A DNA stretch of 64,000 nucleotides, taken from positions 75,936 to 139,935 of the forward strand of contig CAYWGC010000003.1 in assembly GCA_964457755.1 (NCBI GenBank), read 5' to 3'. The position numbers and the translations under genes were made by a program. Positions 36,638-46,071 of the stretch are shown here, one piece after another. The notes below the pieces were generated by a model. It worked only from the letters and a program-made list of their open reading frames with translations. It was not told where the DNA came from and made no database searches. The DNA is from Tharpella sp964457755 (GTDB taxonomy: Bacteria > Desulfobacterota > Anaeroferrophillalia > Anaeroferrophillales > Tharpellaceae). How positions within the stretch are numbered: position 1 is the stretch's first letter; every line of letters begins with the position of its first letter.

Positions 36638-37411
36638 TCAGACTTGAATGTACTTTTTATAAAATCTGGCAACCATTTCTCTTAAATTTTCGTCAAGAAT
36701 ATTCATTGCTGTTTCAGCGATATCTTTGGGTAATTCTCCATAAAAAGCTTCGGCAATGCCACCGGTGATGCAGGCCAGAGTATCACTGTCGCCACCGATT
36801 GAAATTGCATTTCTTATGGCGTCTTCATAGTTTTCAGATTCAATAAATGCGGTAATCGCTTGAGGTACGGATCCCTGGCATGAGACATCAAATTTATAAT
36901 CCGGCCTGATTTCGTCGATTGACCTGCTTAGATCGTACTGAAATTGCTGGGTGATATATAACTTAATCATCTCTTTTGAAGCCCCTTTTCGGGCAAGGAA
37001 AATTGAAGCAGCCGTGGCTTGGGCCCCCTTGATACCTTCCGGATGATTATGAGTGAAAGAGGCAAAGTATTTCGCCTTGCTCAAAACATCTTCCAGACTT
37101 TCAAAGGCGTAACCAACCGGGCTGGTTCTCATCGCCGAACCGTTGCCCCAGCTATTGTAAGGTTCTAGACCAGATCCCTTTGCCCATTCGTGAAAAGAAC
37201 CCCCATACCCGGCATCAGGATAGCGGTTGTAGTATCTTTTCATGACCTGTCCATAATCATCTTCATGTAAAATCGCTTCCGCCAGGGCAATCGTCAAGAC
37301 ACTATCATCTGTAAAGAATACCTCCGGGCTGAAAAGATCAAATTCTTTACTTTTGATATTATTCCATTCATAAACAGAACCAATAATATCTCCGGCTATT
37401 GCTCCGAGCAT
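36638..37411 (-). CDS. ADP-ribosylglycohydrolase family protein
   Basis: This protein of 257 residues has DraG/ARH-fold motifs: MLGAIAGDIIGSVYEW at the start, FTDDSVLTIALAEAI (metal-binding T-D-D), GNGSAMRTSPVGY, SFTHNHPEGIKGAQA, and the closing AISIGGDSDTLACITGGIAEA. These enzymes remove ADP-ribose from proteins or nucleic acids, or hydrolyse ADP-ribosyl metabolites. No ADP-ribosyltransferase is visible beside it, though the adjacent decayed gene (37461-37865) on the same strand could be a former partner. Confidence 0.92.
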   Translation of the reverse strand: MLGAIAGDIIGSVYEWNNIKSKEFDLFSPEVFFTDDSVLTIALAEAILHEDDYGQVMKRYYNRYPDAGYGGSFHEWAKGSGLEPYNSWGNGSAMRTSPVGYAFESLEDVLSKAKYFASFTHNHPEGIKGAQATAASIFLARKGASKEMIKLYITQQFQYDLSRSIDEIRPDYKFDVSCQGSVPQAITAFIESENYEDAIRNAISIGGDSDTLACITGGIAEAFYGELPKDIAETAMNILDENLREMVARFYKKYIQV

Positions 37412-37460
37412 AAAACCTCCTATTTTCTTTCAATTCGGTTAGCGGCTTCAAAAATTTTGT

Positions 37461-37865
37461 TCATGCATTAGGTAAAAAATTACGGCTTGAAGTTACATGA
37501 TTCACGATAAATACTGCGTACAATGTATCAATTCGCTTAAAATCTTCCAAATTCCATTCTACGAATGCATTGATTTTTAACGCGGAAGATGTTCTTTCTG
37601 CTCTGAAAACCTGAAATTTCTGATAAACGAAAATCACAGGTTTAATCTGCCTGAAATTTCTGACTTCTACAGTAAAGTTGAGACCCGTAAAAAGGGATTC
37701 TAAATCTGCGAAGCTACAAACAGTTGCAGCGTCGTTAATCTTCTTCTAAATGATTTTCTTTGAATCTTTTTTATCCGCAGTTATGTGTAGTCCGCAAACA
37801 AACTGTGAAAAATCTTCACCTTTCTTATCCTCCAAGCGAACCCCCTGTAATCCAATAACGGTAAG
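37461..37865 (-). pseudogene. Decayed gene of unknown function upstream of the ADP-ribosylglycohydrolase
   Basis: One reading frame stays open from 37865 to a TGA at 37461-37463 except for a single TAG at 37746-37748. It encodes about 130 residues of protein-like sequence (IGLQGVRLEDKKGEDFSQFV, later AFVEWNLEDFKRIDTLYAVF). No good start codon is visible and I do not recognise the family. It reads toward the ADP-ribosylglycohydrolase gene 50 bp downstream. The rest of the 37412-37899 gap is empty. Confidence 0.45.
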
Positions 37866-37899
37866 CTAAATCTAGCTATGCATCTCCACTGGCCCCCGG

Positions 37900-39216
37900 C
37901 TACTGGAGATTGCGGGTGGCAACCAAAGTTTCGCGGTCGAGAAAATCGAAATACTCTTTTACAGCTATTTTGAATGCGGGAAGAAGGGCTTTAGGCAGAG
38001 GGGCTGAAGGGATACGTTCAATCTTTAGAGGATTGATAGGACGACCATTTTTAAAAACTCGATAGTCAAGATGCGGACCGGTAGCCAGACCGGTAGCCCC
38101 AACGTAGCCAATAATCTTACCTTGAGCAACTTTTTTACCAATCTTAATACCGCGGCCAAAACGGCTGAGATGAATATAGGTTGTCTCATACTGGTTGGGG
38201 TGGCGCAAACGCACTTTATTGCCATTACTTTTGTCGTAACTACGCTGGGTTACAACCCCATTGGCAACGGCCATAACCGGGGTCCCTACAGGGGCCGCAT
38301 AATCTATTGCCCGATGCGGCCGCCAGACATTAAGAACCGGGTGCAGACGACGATTACTGTAACCAGAGGAGATGCGGCTATATGAAAGAGGGGCTTTCAA
38401 AAAGGCTTTTTTAAGGCTGCGCCCCTCGGTATCGTAATAGGCCATCTGCCCTTTGTCATCATAATAAACAGCCCGATAAGATTCCCCTTGATTAACAAAT
38501 TCAGCCGCTAACAACTGACCATAACCGGCAAATGCTCCATCGCGATAACGTTTTTCAATGAGTACGCGAAAGGAATCATCCTGCCGCAGATCGCGCATAA
38601 AATCGATGTCCCAGGCAAAAATATCGGCCAGACGACAAGCCAGTTCAGGCCTCTCACCAAGCCGCGAAATTGATAAAAATAGTGAGCTGTCAATTGTCCC
38701 ATTGATTACGGCTCGTTCTGTCTGGTAGGCAATCGCCACTTTACTAATTGAAAACTGCTCATTTTCATAGTTGATGATCAGTTGATCATTACTGTCAATC
38801 TCATATGTAAAACATTTAAATGTTCCGTCCTCAAAGAGCATACAGTAGGGCTGTTCTGCACATAGATCTCGCACCGGGAATATGCTTTCACACTCTTTTG
38901 CCAGGCGATAGATATCCCGGGCACTAAAATATTCAGCAAAAAGCGAACTAAAGGTTGCCCCCCTCTCGATAGTGCTTTCTATAGTTTCCCGATTAACTAC
39001 CTTCTCTTCGACAACCTCACTTTCATCCAAATTCTTTGAGGACGATTGTGCAAGGGTAGTTGAGGTTTTAGTTTCAGGGGACGGCTCTACGGGAAAATGA
39101 TGACGATAAAGTAAACTAAGGCCAAACATCATTAAAAAAATCAGAAGAAATCTAAAACGTCTCCGCCTTTTCTGATAGCAACGTTTCAACCAACTACTTG
39201 GGACAGACAAATTCAT
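37900..39216 (-). CDS. M23-family peptidoglycan metallopeptidase
   Basis: This protein of 438 residues has a basic N-terminus and one membrane anchor (about 22-38), a periplasmic region, and a C-terminal LytM/M23 domain. That domain has GYSNRRLHPVLNVWRPHRAI then DYAAPVGTPVMA (zinc ligands His and Asp), TTYIHLSRFGRG, and GPHLDYRVFKNGRPINP. The usual H-x-H is HLD here, a variant also found in active relatives. It likely cleaves peptidoglycan cross-links. It follows trpB2 past a terminator. Confidence 0.9.
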   Translation of the reverse strand: MNLSVPSSWLKRCYQKRRRRFRFLLIFLMMFGLSLLYRHHFPVEPSPETKTSTTLAQSSSKNLDESEVVEEKVVNRETIESTIERGATFSSLFAEYFSARDIYRLAKECESIFPVRDLCAEQPYCMLFEDGTFKCFTYEIDSNDQLIINYENEQFSISKVAIAYQTERAVINGTIDSSLFLSISRLGERPELACRLADIFAWDIDFMRDLRQDDSFRVLIEKRYRDGAFAGYGQLLAAEFVNQGESYRAVYYDDKGQMAYYDTEGRSLKKAFLKAPLSYSRISSGYSNRRLHPVLNVWRPHRAIDYAAPVGTPVMAVANGVVTQRSYDKSNGNKVRLRHPNQYETTYIHLSRFGRGIKIGKKVAQGKIIGYVGATGLATGPHLDYRVFKNGRPINPLKIERIPSAPLPKALLPAFKIAVKEYFDFLDRETLVATRNLQ

Positions 39217-39239
39217 TGTAAAAATAAGATCTCCGAAAA

Positions 39240-39272
39240 AAAAAGAGCACCCTCCCAGGTGGCAGGGTGCTC
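39240..39272 (-). terminator. Terminator downstream of trpB2
   Basis: GAGCACCCT (39245-39253) pairs with AGGGTGCTC (39264-39272); on the minus strand the stem is followed by a run of T. It lies between trpB2 and the M23 peptidase gene. Confidence 0.85.
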
Positions 39273-39295
39273 AGTAATAGCTTACACTTTCAAAC

Positions 39296-40690
39296 TTACC
39301 ACTTACCGGTACGCTTTGCCAAGGCTTCAGGAAGCCCTGCGAGAGAGGATTTTATCGATTCATCGAAATCCTCTTCCGGAATCTCATAATCGTGCAAGCG
39401 GCCATTAAGAAAAGCGTCATAACCGGCCAGATCAAGCAACCCATGCCCACTGTAACCAAAGAGTATATTTTTCTCTTTACCCTCTTCTTTGGCCTGTTTA
39501 GCTTGACGGATAGTCGCAGCAATAGCGTGGCTGGTCTCCGGCGCACAGATCGTCCCCTCGGTTCGGGCCCACTGAATCGCCGCCGCATAACACTCCATCT
39601 GCGGAATACTCTCCGGCTGTAAAAGACCTTCAACCGTGGCCTGACTGACCAACGGAGCCATACCATGATAACGCAAGCCCCCGGCGTGTAACGGCGGAGC
39701 GACAAAGTTATGACCTAAGGTATGCATTGGCAAAAGTGGAGTCATCCCCGAGGTATCGCCAAAATCATAAGCAAAAGGCGCTTTCGTTAAACTCGGACAA
39801 GATTGCGGTTCAACCGGAATAATTGTAATATCAGCGCCATTAATTTTATCATTAACGAAAGGAAAAGAGAGTCCGGCAAAGTTACTGCCGCCCCCGGCAC
39901 AACCGATAATAATATCAGGTTTTTTGACGCCGGCCAGAGCAAGCTGTTTTTTGGCCTCAAGTCCGATGATTGTCTGGTGTAAAAGTACATGATTTAAAAC
40001 ACTGCCAAGGGAGTATTTAGTGTCTCCACTGGGATCACTGACGGCGGCTTCAACGGCTTCACTGATCGCCATACCAAGACTGCCTGGAGTATCAGGAAAT
40101 TTTTCGAGAAAACTTCGCCCGGCGGCGGTCTCGTTGCTGGGAGAAGGGATACAGGTCCCCCCCCAGGTCTCCATCAGAATCTTGCGGTAGGGTTTTTGAT
40201 CAAAACTGATGCGCACCATAAACACTTTACACTCTAAACCAACCAGAGCACAGGCGTAACAGAGGGCGCTGCCCCACTGCCCGGCCCCAGTCTCTGTGGT
40301 CAGACGTTTGGTACCAAACTGTTTGTTGTACCAGGCTTGAGCCAGAGCCGAATTGGGTTTATGGCTGCCCGCCGGAGAGGTACTCTCGTCCTTATAATAG
40401 ATTCGAGCCGGAGTTCCTAAGGCTTTTTCCAATCTTACCGCCCGCTTTAAAGGGGCTGGACGATAGCTGGACAAGAGCGCCAGTAGCGGTTCTGGAATAT
40501 CGACCCAGCGCTCCTGGCTCATCTCCTGTTCAATCAGGTTCATGGGAAAGATCGGCGCCATCATCTCCGGAGTTACCAAGGTCCCATCCGGAGTTTTTAA
40601 AGGTTCCATCGGTGACGGCAGATCAGCCGCCAGATTATACCATTGCCGGGGAATTTCATCATCGCGTAAAACAAATTTTTGTTCAATCAT
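39296..40690 (-). CDS. trpB2: TrpB2-type tryptophan synthase beta-like protein
   Basis: This PLP enzyme of 464 residues belongs to the TrpB2 branch. The PLP lysine region is SPAGSHKPNSALAQAWYN, with TETGAGQWGSALCYACALVG, the phosphate loop IIGCAGGGSNFAGL, and GLRYHGMAPLVS. The ATG at 40690 is preceded by GGAGG. No other trp gene is near; TrpB2 proteins often stand alone and condense indole or salvage it with serine. Confidence 0.92.
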   Translation of the reverse strand: MIEQKFVLRDDEIPRQWYNLAADLPSPMEPLKTPDGTLVTPEMMAPIFPMNLIEQEMSQERWVDIPEPLLALLSSYRPAPLKRAVRLEKALGTPARIYYKDESTSPAGSHKPNSALAQAWYNKQFGTKRLTTETGAGQWGSALCYACALVGLECKVFMVRISFDQKPYRKILMETWGGTCIPSPSNETAAGRSFLEKFPDTPGSLGMAISEAVEAAVSDPSGDTKYSLGSVLNHVLLHQTIIGLEAKKQLALAGVKKPDIIIGCAGGGSNFAGLSFPFVNDKINGADITIIPVEPQSCPSLTKAPFAYDFGDTSGMTPLLPMHTLGHNFVAPPLHAGGLRYHGMAPLVSQATVEGLLQPESIPQMECYAAAIQWARTEGTICAPETSHAIAATIRQAKQAKEEGKEKNILFGYSGHGLLDLAGYDAFLNGRLHDYEIPEEDFDESIKSSLAGLPEALAKRTGKW

Positions 40691-40728
40691 TGCAAACACC
40701 TCCAGGTTTAAATTAATTTTTAAGCTTT

Positions 40729-42567
40729 TTATAAACGAGCAAGTTTGACCTCATTAATATATTTTTCTATGCCATCGGCCAAACCTTCGGCAATCTTCTG
40801 CCGATAGGCCCCGGTGGCCAAACGCTGGGCCTCCATCTTATTCGAAATAAAAGAGACCTCAACTAAAACACTCGGCATCTGGGCCCCGATCAAAACATAA
40901 AACGGAGCCTGCTTAACACCCAGATCTTTAACATCACTATGTGATTTTCTCAATCTTTTAACCAAAGACTGCTGTACGAAACCAGCCAGCCGACTCGACT
41001 CTTTAATTTTCGAATTCTGCATCAAATCATTTAAGATAGATTGCAATTGACTGATATTCTTGGTCGATGTCGCATTCTCCAAGGCCGCCAGCTCCATCGC
41101 CTCTTTATCGGTTGAGAGGTTAAGAAAATAGGTTTCTACCCCATGCACCCGGCGATTGCGGCTGGCATTGGCATGAATCGAGATAAAAAGATCCGCTTTC
41201 TTGGTATTGGCTACCACAGTTCTCTCTTCCAGCGGAATAAATCGGTCACTATCTCTGGTCGTTACAACCCGACATTTAAGACGATCCAGCAGAACCCTCT
41301 TTAATCTTTTCGTAATATCGAGAACAATATCCTTCTCTCGAGCCCCGCCGGCGGAGAGGGCCCCGGGATCCTTGCCCCCATGACCCGCATCAAGGACAAT
41401 CGTGCCAACCCCTAACCCTAACTGTTGGGCGAGACTCGGAACTCCGGTTTTTGCTGGTTTTTCAGCAGACCAGGTTTTGCGCTTTTTACGGCCCTTTTTA
41501 TAATCACCACCAATAACATCGATTACGATTCGAGGTGGATGACTTAAGGCAAAAATTTTATAGTGATGAATATCGCCGACATGAACAACCGCGCGCACGG
41601 TATGATCGTTAAACTGGGAGACCTTGACCCGTTGCAGAATGCCATCATTAATCCGCAACTCTTTGCTGATTTCCGGAATTACAGCATTTTTCAAGTTCAG
41701 ATAGATTGACTTGGTTTTTTTACTGTTATATTTATCCTTGAGGATACCTTTAGTGAACGCCGTCTCCCGATCAAGGTCGATAACCACCCGCGTATATGTG
41801 GGCGAAGACCAATGCCGCAGATCACGCACCCGGGAAAGATTTTTGCGGCTGACTTTTTTTACCTTTGCTTTTGCTTTAACAACCTCTTTGGGCCTAGTTC
41901 CCCGGCGATATTGAGCTTTTGTAAGCTTAGGCTTTATTCTCTTAACCTGGCTAACCTGGTTTTGTTTGCCGCTTTTCTGGGCTACGGGTGGATTTAGGCG
42001 ATTTAAACTGGCTTGAGTTCTCTGCCGCATGTCTGATTGCGGAAAATCATCGAGCAGACTTTGCCACGCTTGTCGGGCTTTCTTCTCATCCTTTAATTTC
42101 AGAGCAATGACGCCAAGGTTATAGAGTGCATCATCCGCTAATCGACTCTGTTCGTAACCCTTAAGCAGCATTTTATAACGTTTTGCTGCCTGCTGCAGAT
42201 CGGACCCCCAACCTGAATAGTTATGCAATGACGAGTAGAGCCCACCCGCCAGATAGAGGGCATCATCGGCCCTTTTACTCCGCGGATAGTTACGGGCCAG
42301 GCCATCAAAATCTTTGATCAGTGCTTCCCAACGGCGCCGCTGCCCCCAGCTCTTGGGATTCGCCATAAAGCGATTATAGCGAACTTTTGCCTCCTTATAA
42401 GTCTTTTCGGCCGGGATCTCTAAATTAGCCCCATAAAGAGTCGCGCCACCAATCATTCCTGCGATTAAGACAAGAAGAGTAAAAATCAGCAGATTTTTTC
42501 GCGCAAAGGGGTAAAAAGACAAAAGATTCAGCCTATTATCACGATAAAGTTTGGCAAAAGAAAACAA
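40729..42567 (-). CDS. N-acetylmuramoyl-L-alanine amidase, AMIN plus Amidase_3
   Basis: This cell-wall amidase of 612 residues probably acts at division. It has a membrane/signal segment (about 25-45), then TPR/tol-pal-like helical repeats (about 60-195). An AMIN domain follows (about 235-345, RDLRHWSSPTYTRVVIDLDR). The Amidase_3 domain has TIVLDAGHGGKDPGALSAGG, DLFISIHANASRNRRVHGVE and VLVEVSFISNKME as zinc and catalytic motifs. The TTG start at 42567 is uncertain; no clear ribosome site is seen. Confidence 0.9.
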   Translation of the reverse strand: MFSFAKLYRDNRLNLLSFYPFARKNLLIFTLLVLIAGMIGGATLYGANLEIPAEKTYKEAKVRYNRFMANPKSWGQRRRWEALIKDFDGLARNYPRSKRADDALYLAGGLYSSLHNYSGWGSDLQQAAKRYKMLLKGYEQSRLADDALYNLGVIALKLKDEKKARQAWQSLLDDFPQSDMRQRTQASLNRLNPPVAQKSGKQNQVSQVKRIKPKLTKAQYRRGTRPKEVVKAKAKVKKVSRKNLSRVRDLRHWSSPTYTRVVIDLDRETAFTKGILKDKYNSKKTKSIYLNLKNAVIPEISKELRINDGILQRVKVSQFNDHTVRAVVHVGDIHHYKIFALSHPPRIVIDVIGGDYKKGRKKRKTWSAEKPAKTGVPSLAQQLGLGVGTIVLDAGHGGKDPGALSAGGAREKDIVLDITKRLKRVLLDRLKCRVVTTRDSDRFIPLEERTVVANTKKADLFISIHANASRNRRVHGVETYFLNLSTDKEAMELAALENATSTKNISQLQSILNDLMQNSKIKESSRLAGFVQQSLVKRLRKSHSDVKDLGVKQAPFYVLIGAQMPSVLVEVSFISNKMEAQRLATGAYRQKIAEGLADGIEKYINEVKLARL

Positions 42568-42640
42568 TTTTCAGATTCAGTCTCCCATAGCACATAAACA
42601 CTCAATTTTTCAACCTCTCTTGTGTAAAGAGGTAATAATA

Positions 42641-42672
42641 AAAAAAGGGCAGTTTTCACTGCCCTTTTTTTA
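42641..42672 (-). terminator. Terminator between nuoN and the amidase gene
   Basis: AGGGCAG and CTGCCCT form the stem, with A and T runs on both sides. It closes the long second nuo operon. Confidence 0.9.
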
Positions 42673-42698
42673 TTAAAAACTACTTTTCAAAAAGTATT

Positions 42699-44123
42699 CT
42701 ACAAGAGGGCCGCCACAGCCTGGTCAGCCAAACTCATCAAACCTTGCGGCATGATGCCGACCAAGATAATTGCAAGGATTAAAAAAACCCCAAATAGCTT
42801 GACGCCAAAACCTAACTGCAGTCTCTCTACTTCACCTTCTTCACCCTGACAATAGACGGCTCGAGCCATTTTAAGGTAATAGAATGCCGAGATCGAGGCA
42901 TTGACCATAGCGATTACGACGAGGCCATAAAATCCTTTCTCTAAGGCCGCAGTAAAGATAACAAACTTACCGGTAAAACCAACTGTAGGGGGGATCCCGG
43001 CCATACCGAACGCCCCGGCCGCCAAAGTAAAAGCCAGGATCGGTGAGCGTCGATAAAGACCTTTAAGGTCAGCAAATGTAATATTTTCACCCTGTGGTGC
43101 GATATAGTAGATAACCAGAAAGCAGGCCAGGTTCATGAGAACGTAACCGGCAATATAGTAGATCACAGCGGCCATCCCCAATTGACTGCCGCTCAGAAGG
43201 CCAATCATCATATAACCGGCATGTGCGATACTGGAGTAGGCCAGCAGGCGTTTGATATCATTCTGGACTAAAGCGGCAAAATTACCAAAAGTCATCGAGA
43301 GCACCGCCAGCACCACCAGCACCCAGGTAAACTCGGTAATTCCGGTACCGGTCATGCTCACCAGACGTATCAACAGAGCCGCGGCCCCGATCTTCGGCAA
43401 AGTCGCAATAAAAGTAGTGGTCTCATTCGAGGCCCCTTGATAGATATCCGGGGTCCAGGCATGCATTGGAAACATTGCCAGCTTGTAAAAGAAGCTGCAA
43501 AGCAGCAAAACCATGCCGATAACCGCCATGGGCTGACTGCTTATCAGCTTTGGCAACTGGGCACTGATCTCATTAAGATAGGTCGTATGGGTCAAACCAA
43601 AAATATAGCTTAAACCAAAGAGTGAGATACCGGTAGCCGCCGCACCAAAAAGAACATATTTAATACCCGCTTCAACCTCACTGCGGCGCCCTTCTCCCCG
43701 ACGAAAAGAGATCACAACATAAAGCGCATAAGAGGAGATCTCAAGACAGACAAGAATGGTCAAAAGCTCGACCGCACTGCTCATCATAACGAGCCCTAAA
43801 GTGCTCAACGAAAGAAAGAGATAAAACTCGTTCTGCATCTCCTCTTCAATACCGCTTAAACTGCGGCACATAATAAAGACCAGAAAAAGTCCGCCGCTCA
43901 AGAGAAATTTTATCAGTTGGGAGAGTCCATCCACCTGATAGGCCCCGGCAAACAGGCTCCCTGAAGCACAACAACTAAGCACGGTTGCAACCAAGGTTAA
44001 GAAAGAGCCGACCAGAGCCATACTGGTCAAGGTCGCACCCTGTATCTTTTTCAAGGAGGCAGCAAAAAGAACCAGCACCATGACAATCAGAACAAGTTCA
44101 GGAAGAATGAGCATTACTTGCAT
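42699..44123 (-). CDS. nuoN: NADH-quinone oxidoreductase subunit N (second cluster)
   Basis: This antiporter-like membrane subunit has 474 residues and about 14 helices. Motifs: SSYALYVVISFRRGEGRRSE, FKLAMFPMHAWTPDIYQGA-type proton channel sequence, and LLAYSSIAHAGYMMIG. It is the last gene of the cluster. The 180-bp gap to nuoM (44124-44305) shows no gene. Confidence 0.95.
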   Translation of the reverse strand: MQVMLILPELVLIVMVLVLFAASLKKIQGATLTSMALVGSFLTLVATVLSCCASGSLFAGAYQVDGLSQLIKFLLSGGLFLVFIMCRSLSGIEEEMQNEFYLFLSLSTLGLVMMSSAVELLTILVCLEISSYALYVVISFRRGEGRRSEVEAGIKYVLFGAAATGISLFGLSYIFGLTHTTYLNEISAQLPKLISSQPMAVIGMVLLLCSFFYKLAMFPMHAWTPDIYQGASNETTTFIATLPKIGAAALLIRLVSMTGTGITEFTWVLVVLAVLSMTFGNFAALVQNDIKRLLAYSSIAHAGYMMIGLLSGSQLGMAAVIYYIAGYVLMNLACFLVIYYIAPQGENITFADLKGLYRRSPILAFTLAAGAFGMAGIPPTVGFTGKFVIFTAALEKGFYGLVVIAMVNASISAFYYLKMARAVYCQGEEGEVERLQLGFGVKLFGVFLILAIILVGIMPQGLMSLADQAVAALL

Positions 44124-44305
44124 GTGAGATACCTACAATTCAAAATATCAGCAACTTTCAAGAGATACAGTCCCATAAATTACCTGAGAGCAATTTATTA
44201 CTTTGCTTCGCTCTCTTCGAAGGAAACACAGCTCATACCGGCTCAGGCTACGCCCTGCCTCGGAGCAATGTCCCCACCCTGCGGAGGTTTGGTGCACTTT
44301 TGTGC

Positions 44306-45919
44306 CTAAAATGTCACAATTTGTTTAAACCAGCTTCCCAACTCCAGCATGGAGTGATGAGCCGCATGGGGATCAACCGGGACAACCGCTTCGCCAGCGG
44401 AGATCTGATGCAGTAAATGAGCCACACTGGAATCCATAATCTTCAAGAGCGGGGTCGGATAGAGACCGATCCAGAAAACAAAGAAGGCCAGGACAACCAC
44501 CATCGAGATTTCACGAAAATTGAGATCGGTCAGGGCGTGCCCGTGATCTTTATCTCCCTCACTTTCATCATGATGGTGGGCATGACCGTCGGAGTTATGC
44601 CAGACCATACGTTGAAGTAATCTCAACATATAGGCAGCCGCCAGAATCGCCCCGGGAATCGCTAAGAATCCGACCAGGGTGCTCTTCTTGAAAGCCCCAA
44701 CCAGAACCAGGAATTCACCGACAAAGCTGTTGGTTCCCGGAAATGCCAGTGATGAGAGGCAAAAAATCCCGAGAAAAGTAACATAGATGGGAACCATCAT
44801 CCCCAAAGCCGAGTTGTCGGCAATCTCCCGGCTATGGGTTCTCTCATAGATCATACCGACCATGATAAAGAGTCCGCCGGTCGTAATCCCGTGGTTGATC
44901 ATCTGCAGGATGGCCCCTTTTAAACCCTGATCATTGAGCAGAAAAATCCCCAGGGTGACAAACCCCATATGCCCGACACTGGAATAGGCGATCAATTTTT
45001 TGATATCGGTCTGCCCCAAAGCCAGATAACCGCCGAAAATTATTGAAATCAACGACAGGGCAATCAGGTAGGGCATACAATAAAGAGTTGCGGCCGGCGC
45101 CATCGGCAAACAGAAGCGCAGAAAACCGTAGCCCCCCATTTTCAAAAGAATACTAGCCAGAATGACACTGCCCGCGGTCGGCGCTTCTACATGGGCAGCC
45201 GGCAGCCAGGTATGAAACGGATACATCGGAATCTTGATCGCAAAAGCTAAAGCACAGGCAAGAAAAATCCACATCTGGTAAGTGAAGGAGTACTCCTGAT
45301 CCATCAGAGCCGGGATAAAGAAGGTTCCGGTCTTGATATAGAGGGCCACAATCGCCACCAACAGGAAGACACTGCCACAAAGGGTATAGAGGAAAAACTT
45401 GATTGAGGCGTAATCCTTGCGCACCCCGCCCCAGACCGCAATCAAGAGAAACATGGGAATCAACATCGCTTCCCAGAAGATATAGAAGAGAACTGTGTTA
45501 AGACTGATAAAGACCCCGATCATAGCGGTCTCCATAATCAAGACAACAAAGACAAACTCCCCAAGTCGTTTAGCGATATAACGCCAGGAACAGAGAATAC
45601 TAAAAGGCATGATGAAGGTCGTCAGCAGCACCAAAAGCACACTGATACCATCAACCCCAACCACATAATTGAGTTTTAGTAACGAGAACCATGGCCTTAA
45701 CTCAGCGAACTGATACTTGGCCGTATGTAGATCAAAACAGGTAAAGAGCGGCAGCGAAAGAACAAAGGTCACCAGGGTTACCAGCAAGCCGAAGATCTTG
45801 AGGCGCTGTTCATCTTTGATCAAGAGACTGAGCAAAGCTCCAACCAACGGAACCAGCATTATCAACGATAGAACCGGATAGCTCAGGGTATTGAGAATCA
45901 GATATTTTTCCATGTGCAT
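44306..45919 (-). CDS. nuoM: NADH-quinone oxidoreductase subunit M (second cluster)
   Basis: This proton-pumping membrane subunit has 537 residues. Typical segments are VGVDGISVLLVLLTTFI, IKIPMYPFHTWLPAAHVEAP, and KKLIAYSSVGHMGFVTLG. A histidine-rich loop near residue 440 (DGHAHHHDESEGDKDHGHA) is unusual and could bind metal. A TTG/ATG choice does not matter here: the ATG at 45919 is followed by another at 45913. Confidence 0.95.
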   Translation of the reverse strand: MHMEKYLILNTLSYPVLSLIMLVPLVGALLSLLIKDEQRLKIFGLLVTLVTFVLSLPLFTCFDLHTAKYQFAELRPWFSLLKLNYVVGVDGISVLLVLLTTFIMPFSILCSWRYIAKRLGEFVFVVLIMETAMIGVFISLNTVLFYIFWEAMLIPMFLLIAVWGGVRKDYASIKFFLYTLCGSVFLLVAIVALYIKTGTFFIPALMDQEYSFTYQMWIFLACALAFAIKIPMYPFHTWLPAAHVEAPTAGSVILASILLKMGGYGFLRFCLPMAPAATLYCMPYLIALSLISIIFGGYLALGQTDIKKLIAYSSVGHMGFVTLGIFLLNDQGLKGAILQMINHGITTGGLFIMVGMIYERTHSREIADNSALGMMVPIYVTFLGIFCLSSLAFPGTNSFVGEFLVLVGAFKKSTLVGFLAIPGAILAAAYMLRLLQRMVWHNSDGHAHHHDESEGDKDHGHALTDLNFREISMVVVLAFFVFWIGLYPTPLLKIMDSSVAHLLHQISAGEAVVPVDPHAAHHSMLELGSWFKQIVTF

Positions 45920-46071
45920 AATCGAAGTCTCTAGTATATTACAATTGATTTCAACGCGAAATGGTCAAAACTTTAAAATCTTTTATCCTTACATCCGTGT
46001 CCATTTGTAGTTAAAAAAAAGGAACCACAAATAAACACAAAGTTACACAAATCAGAGAACCTTTTAGTCCA

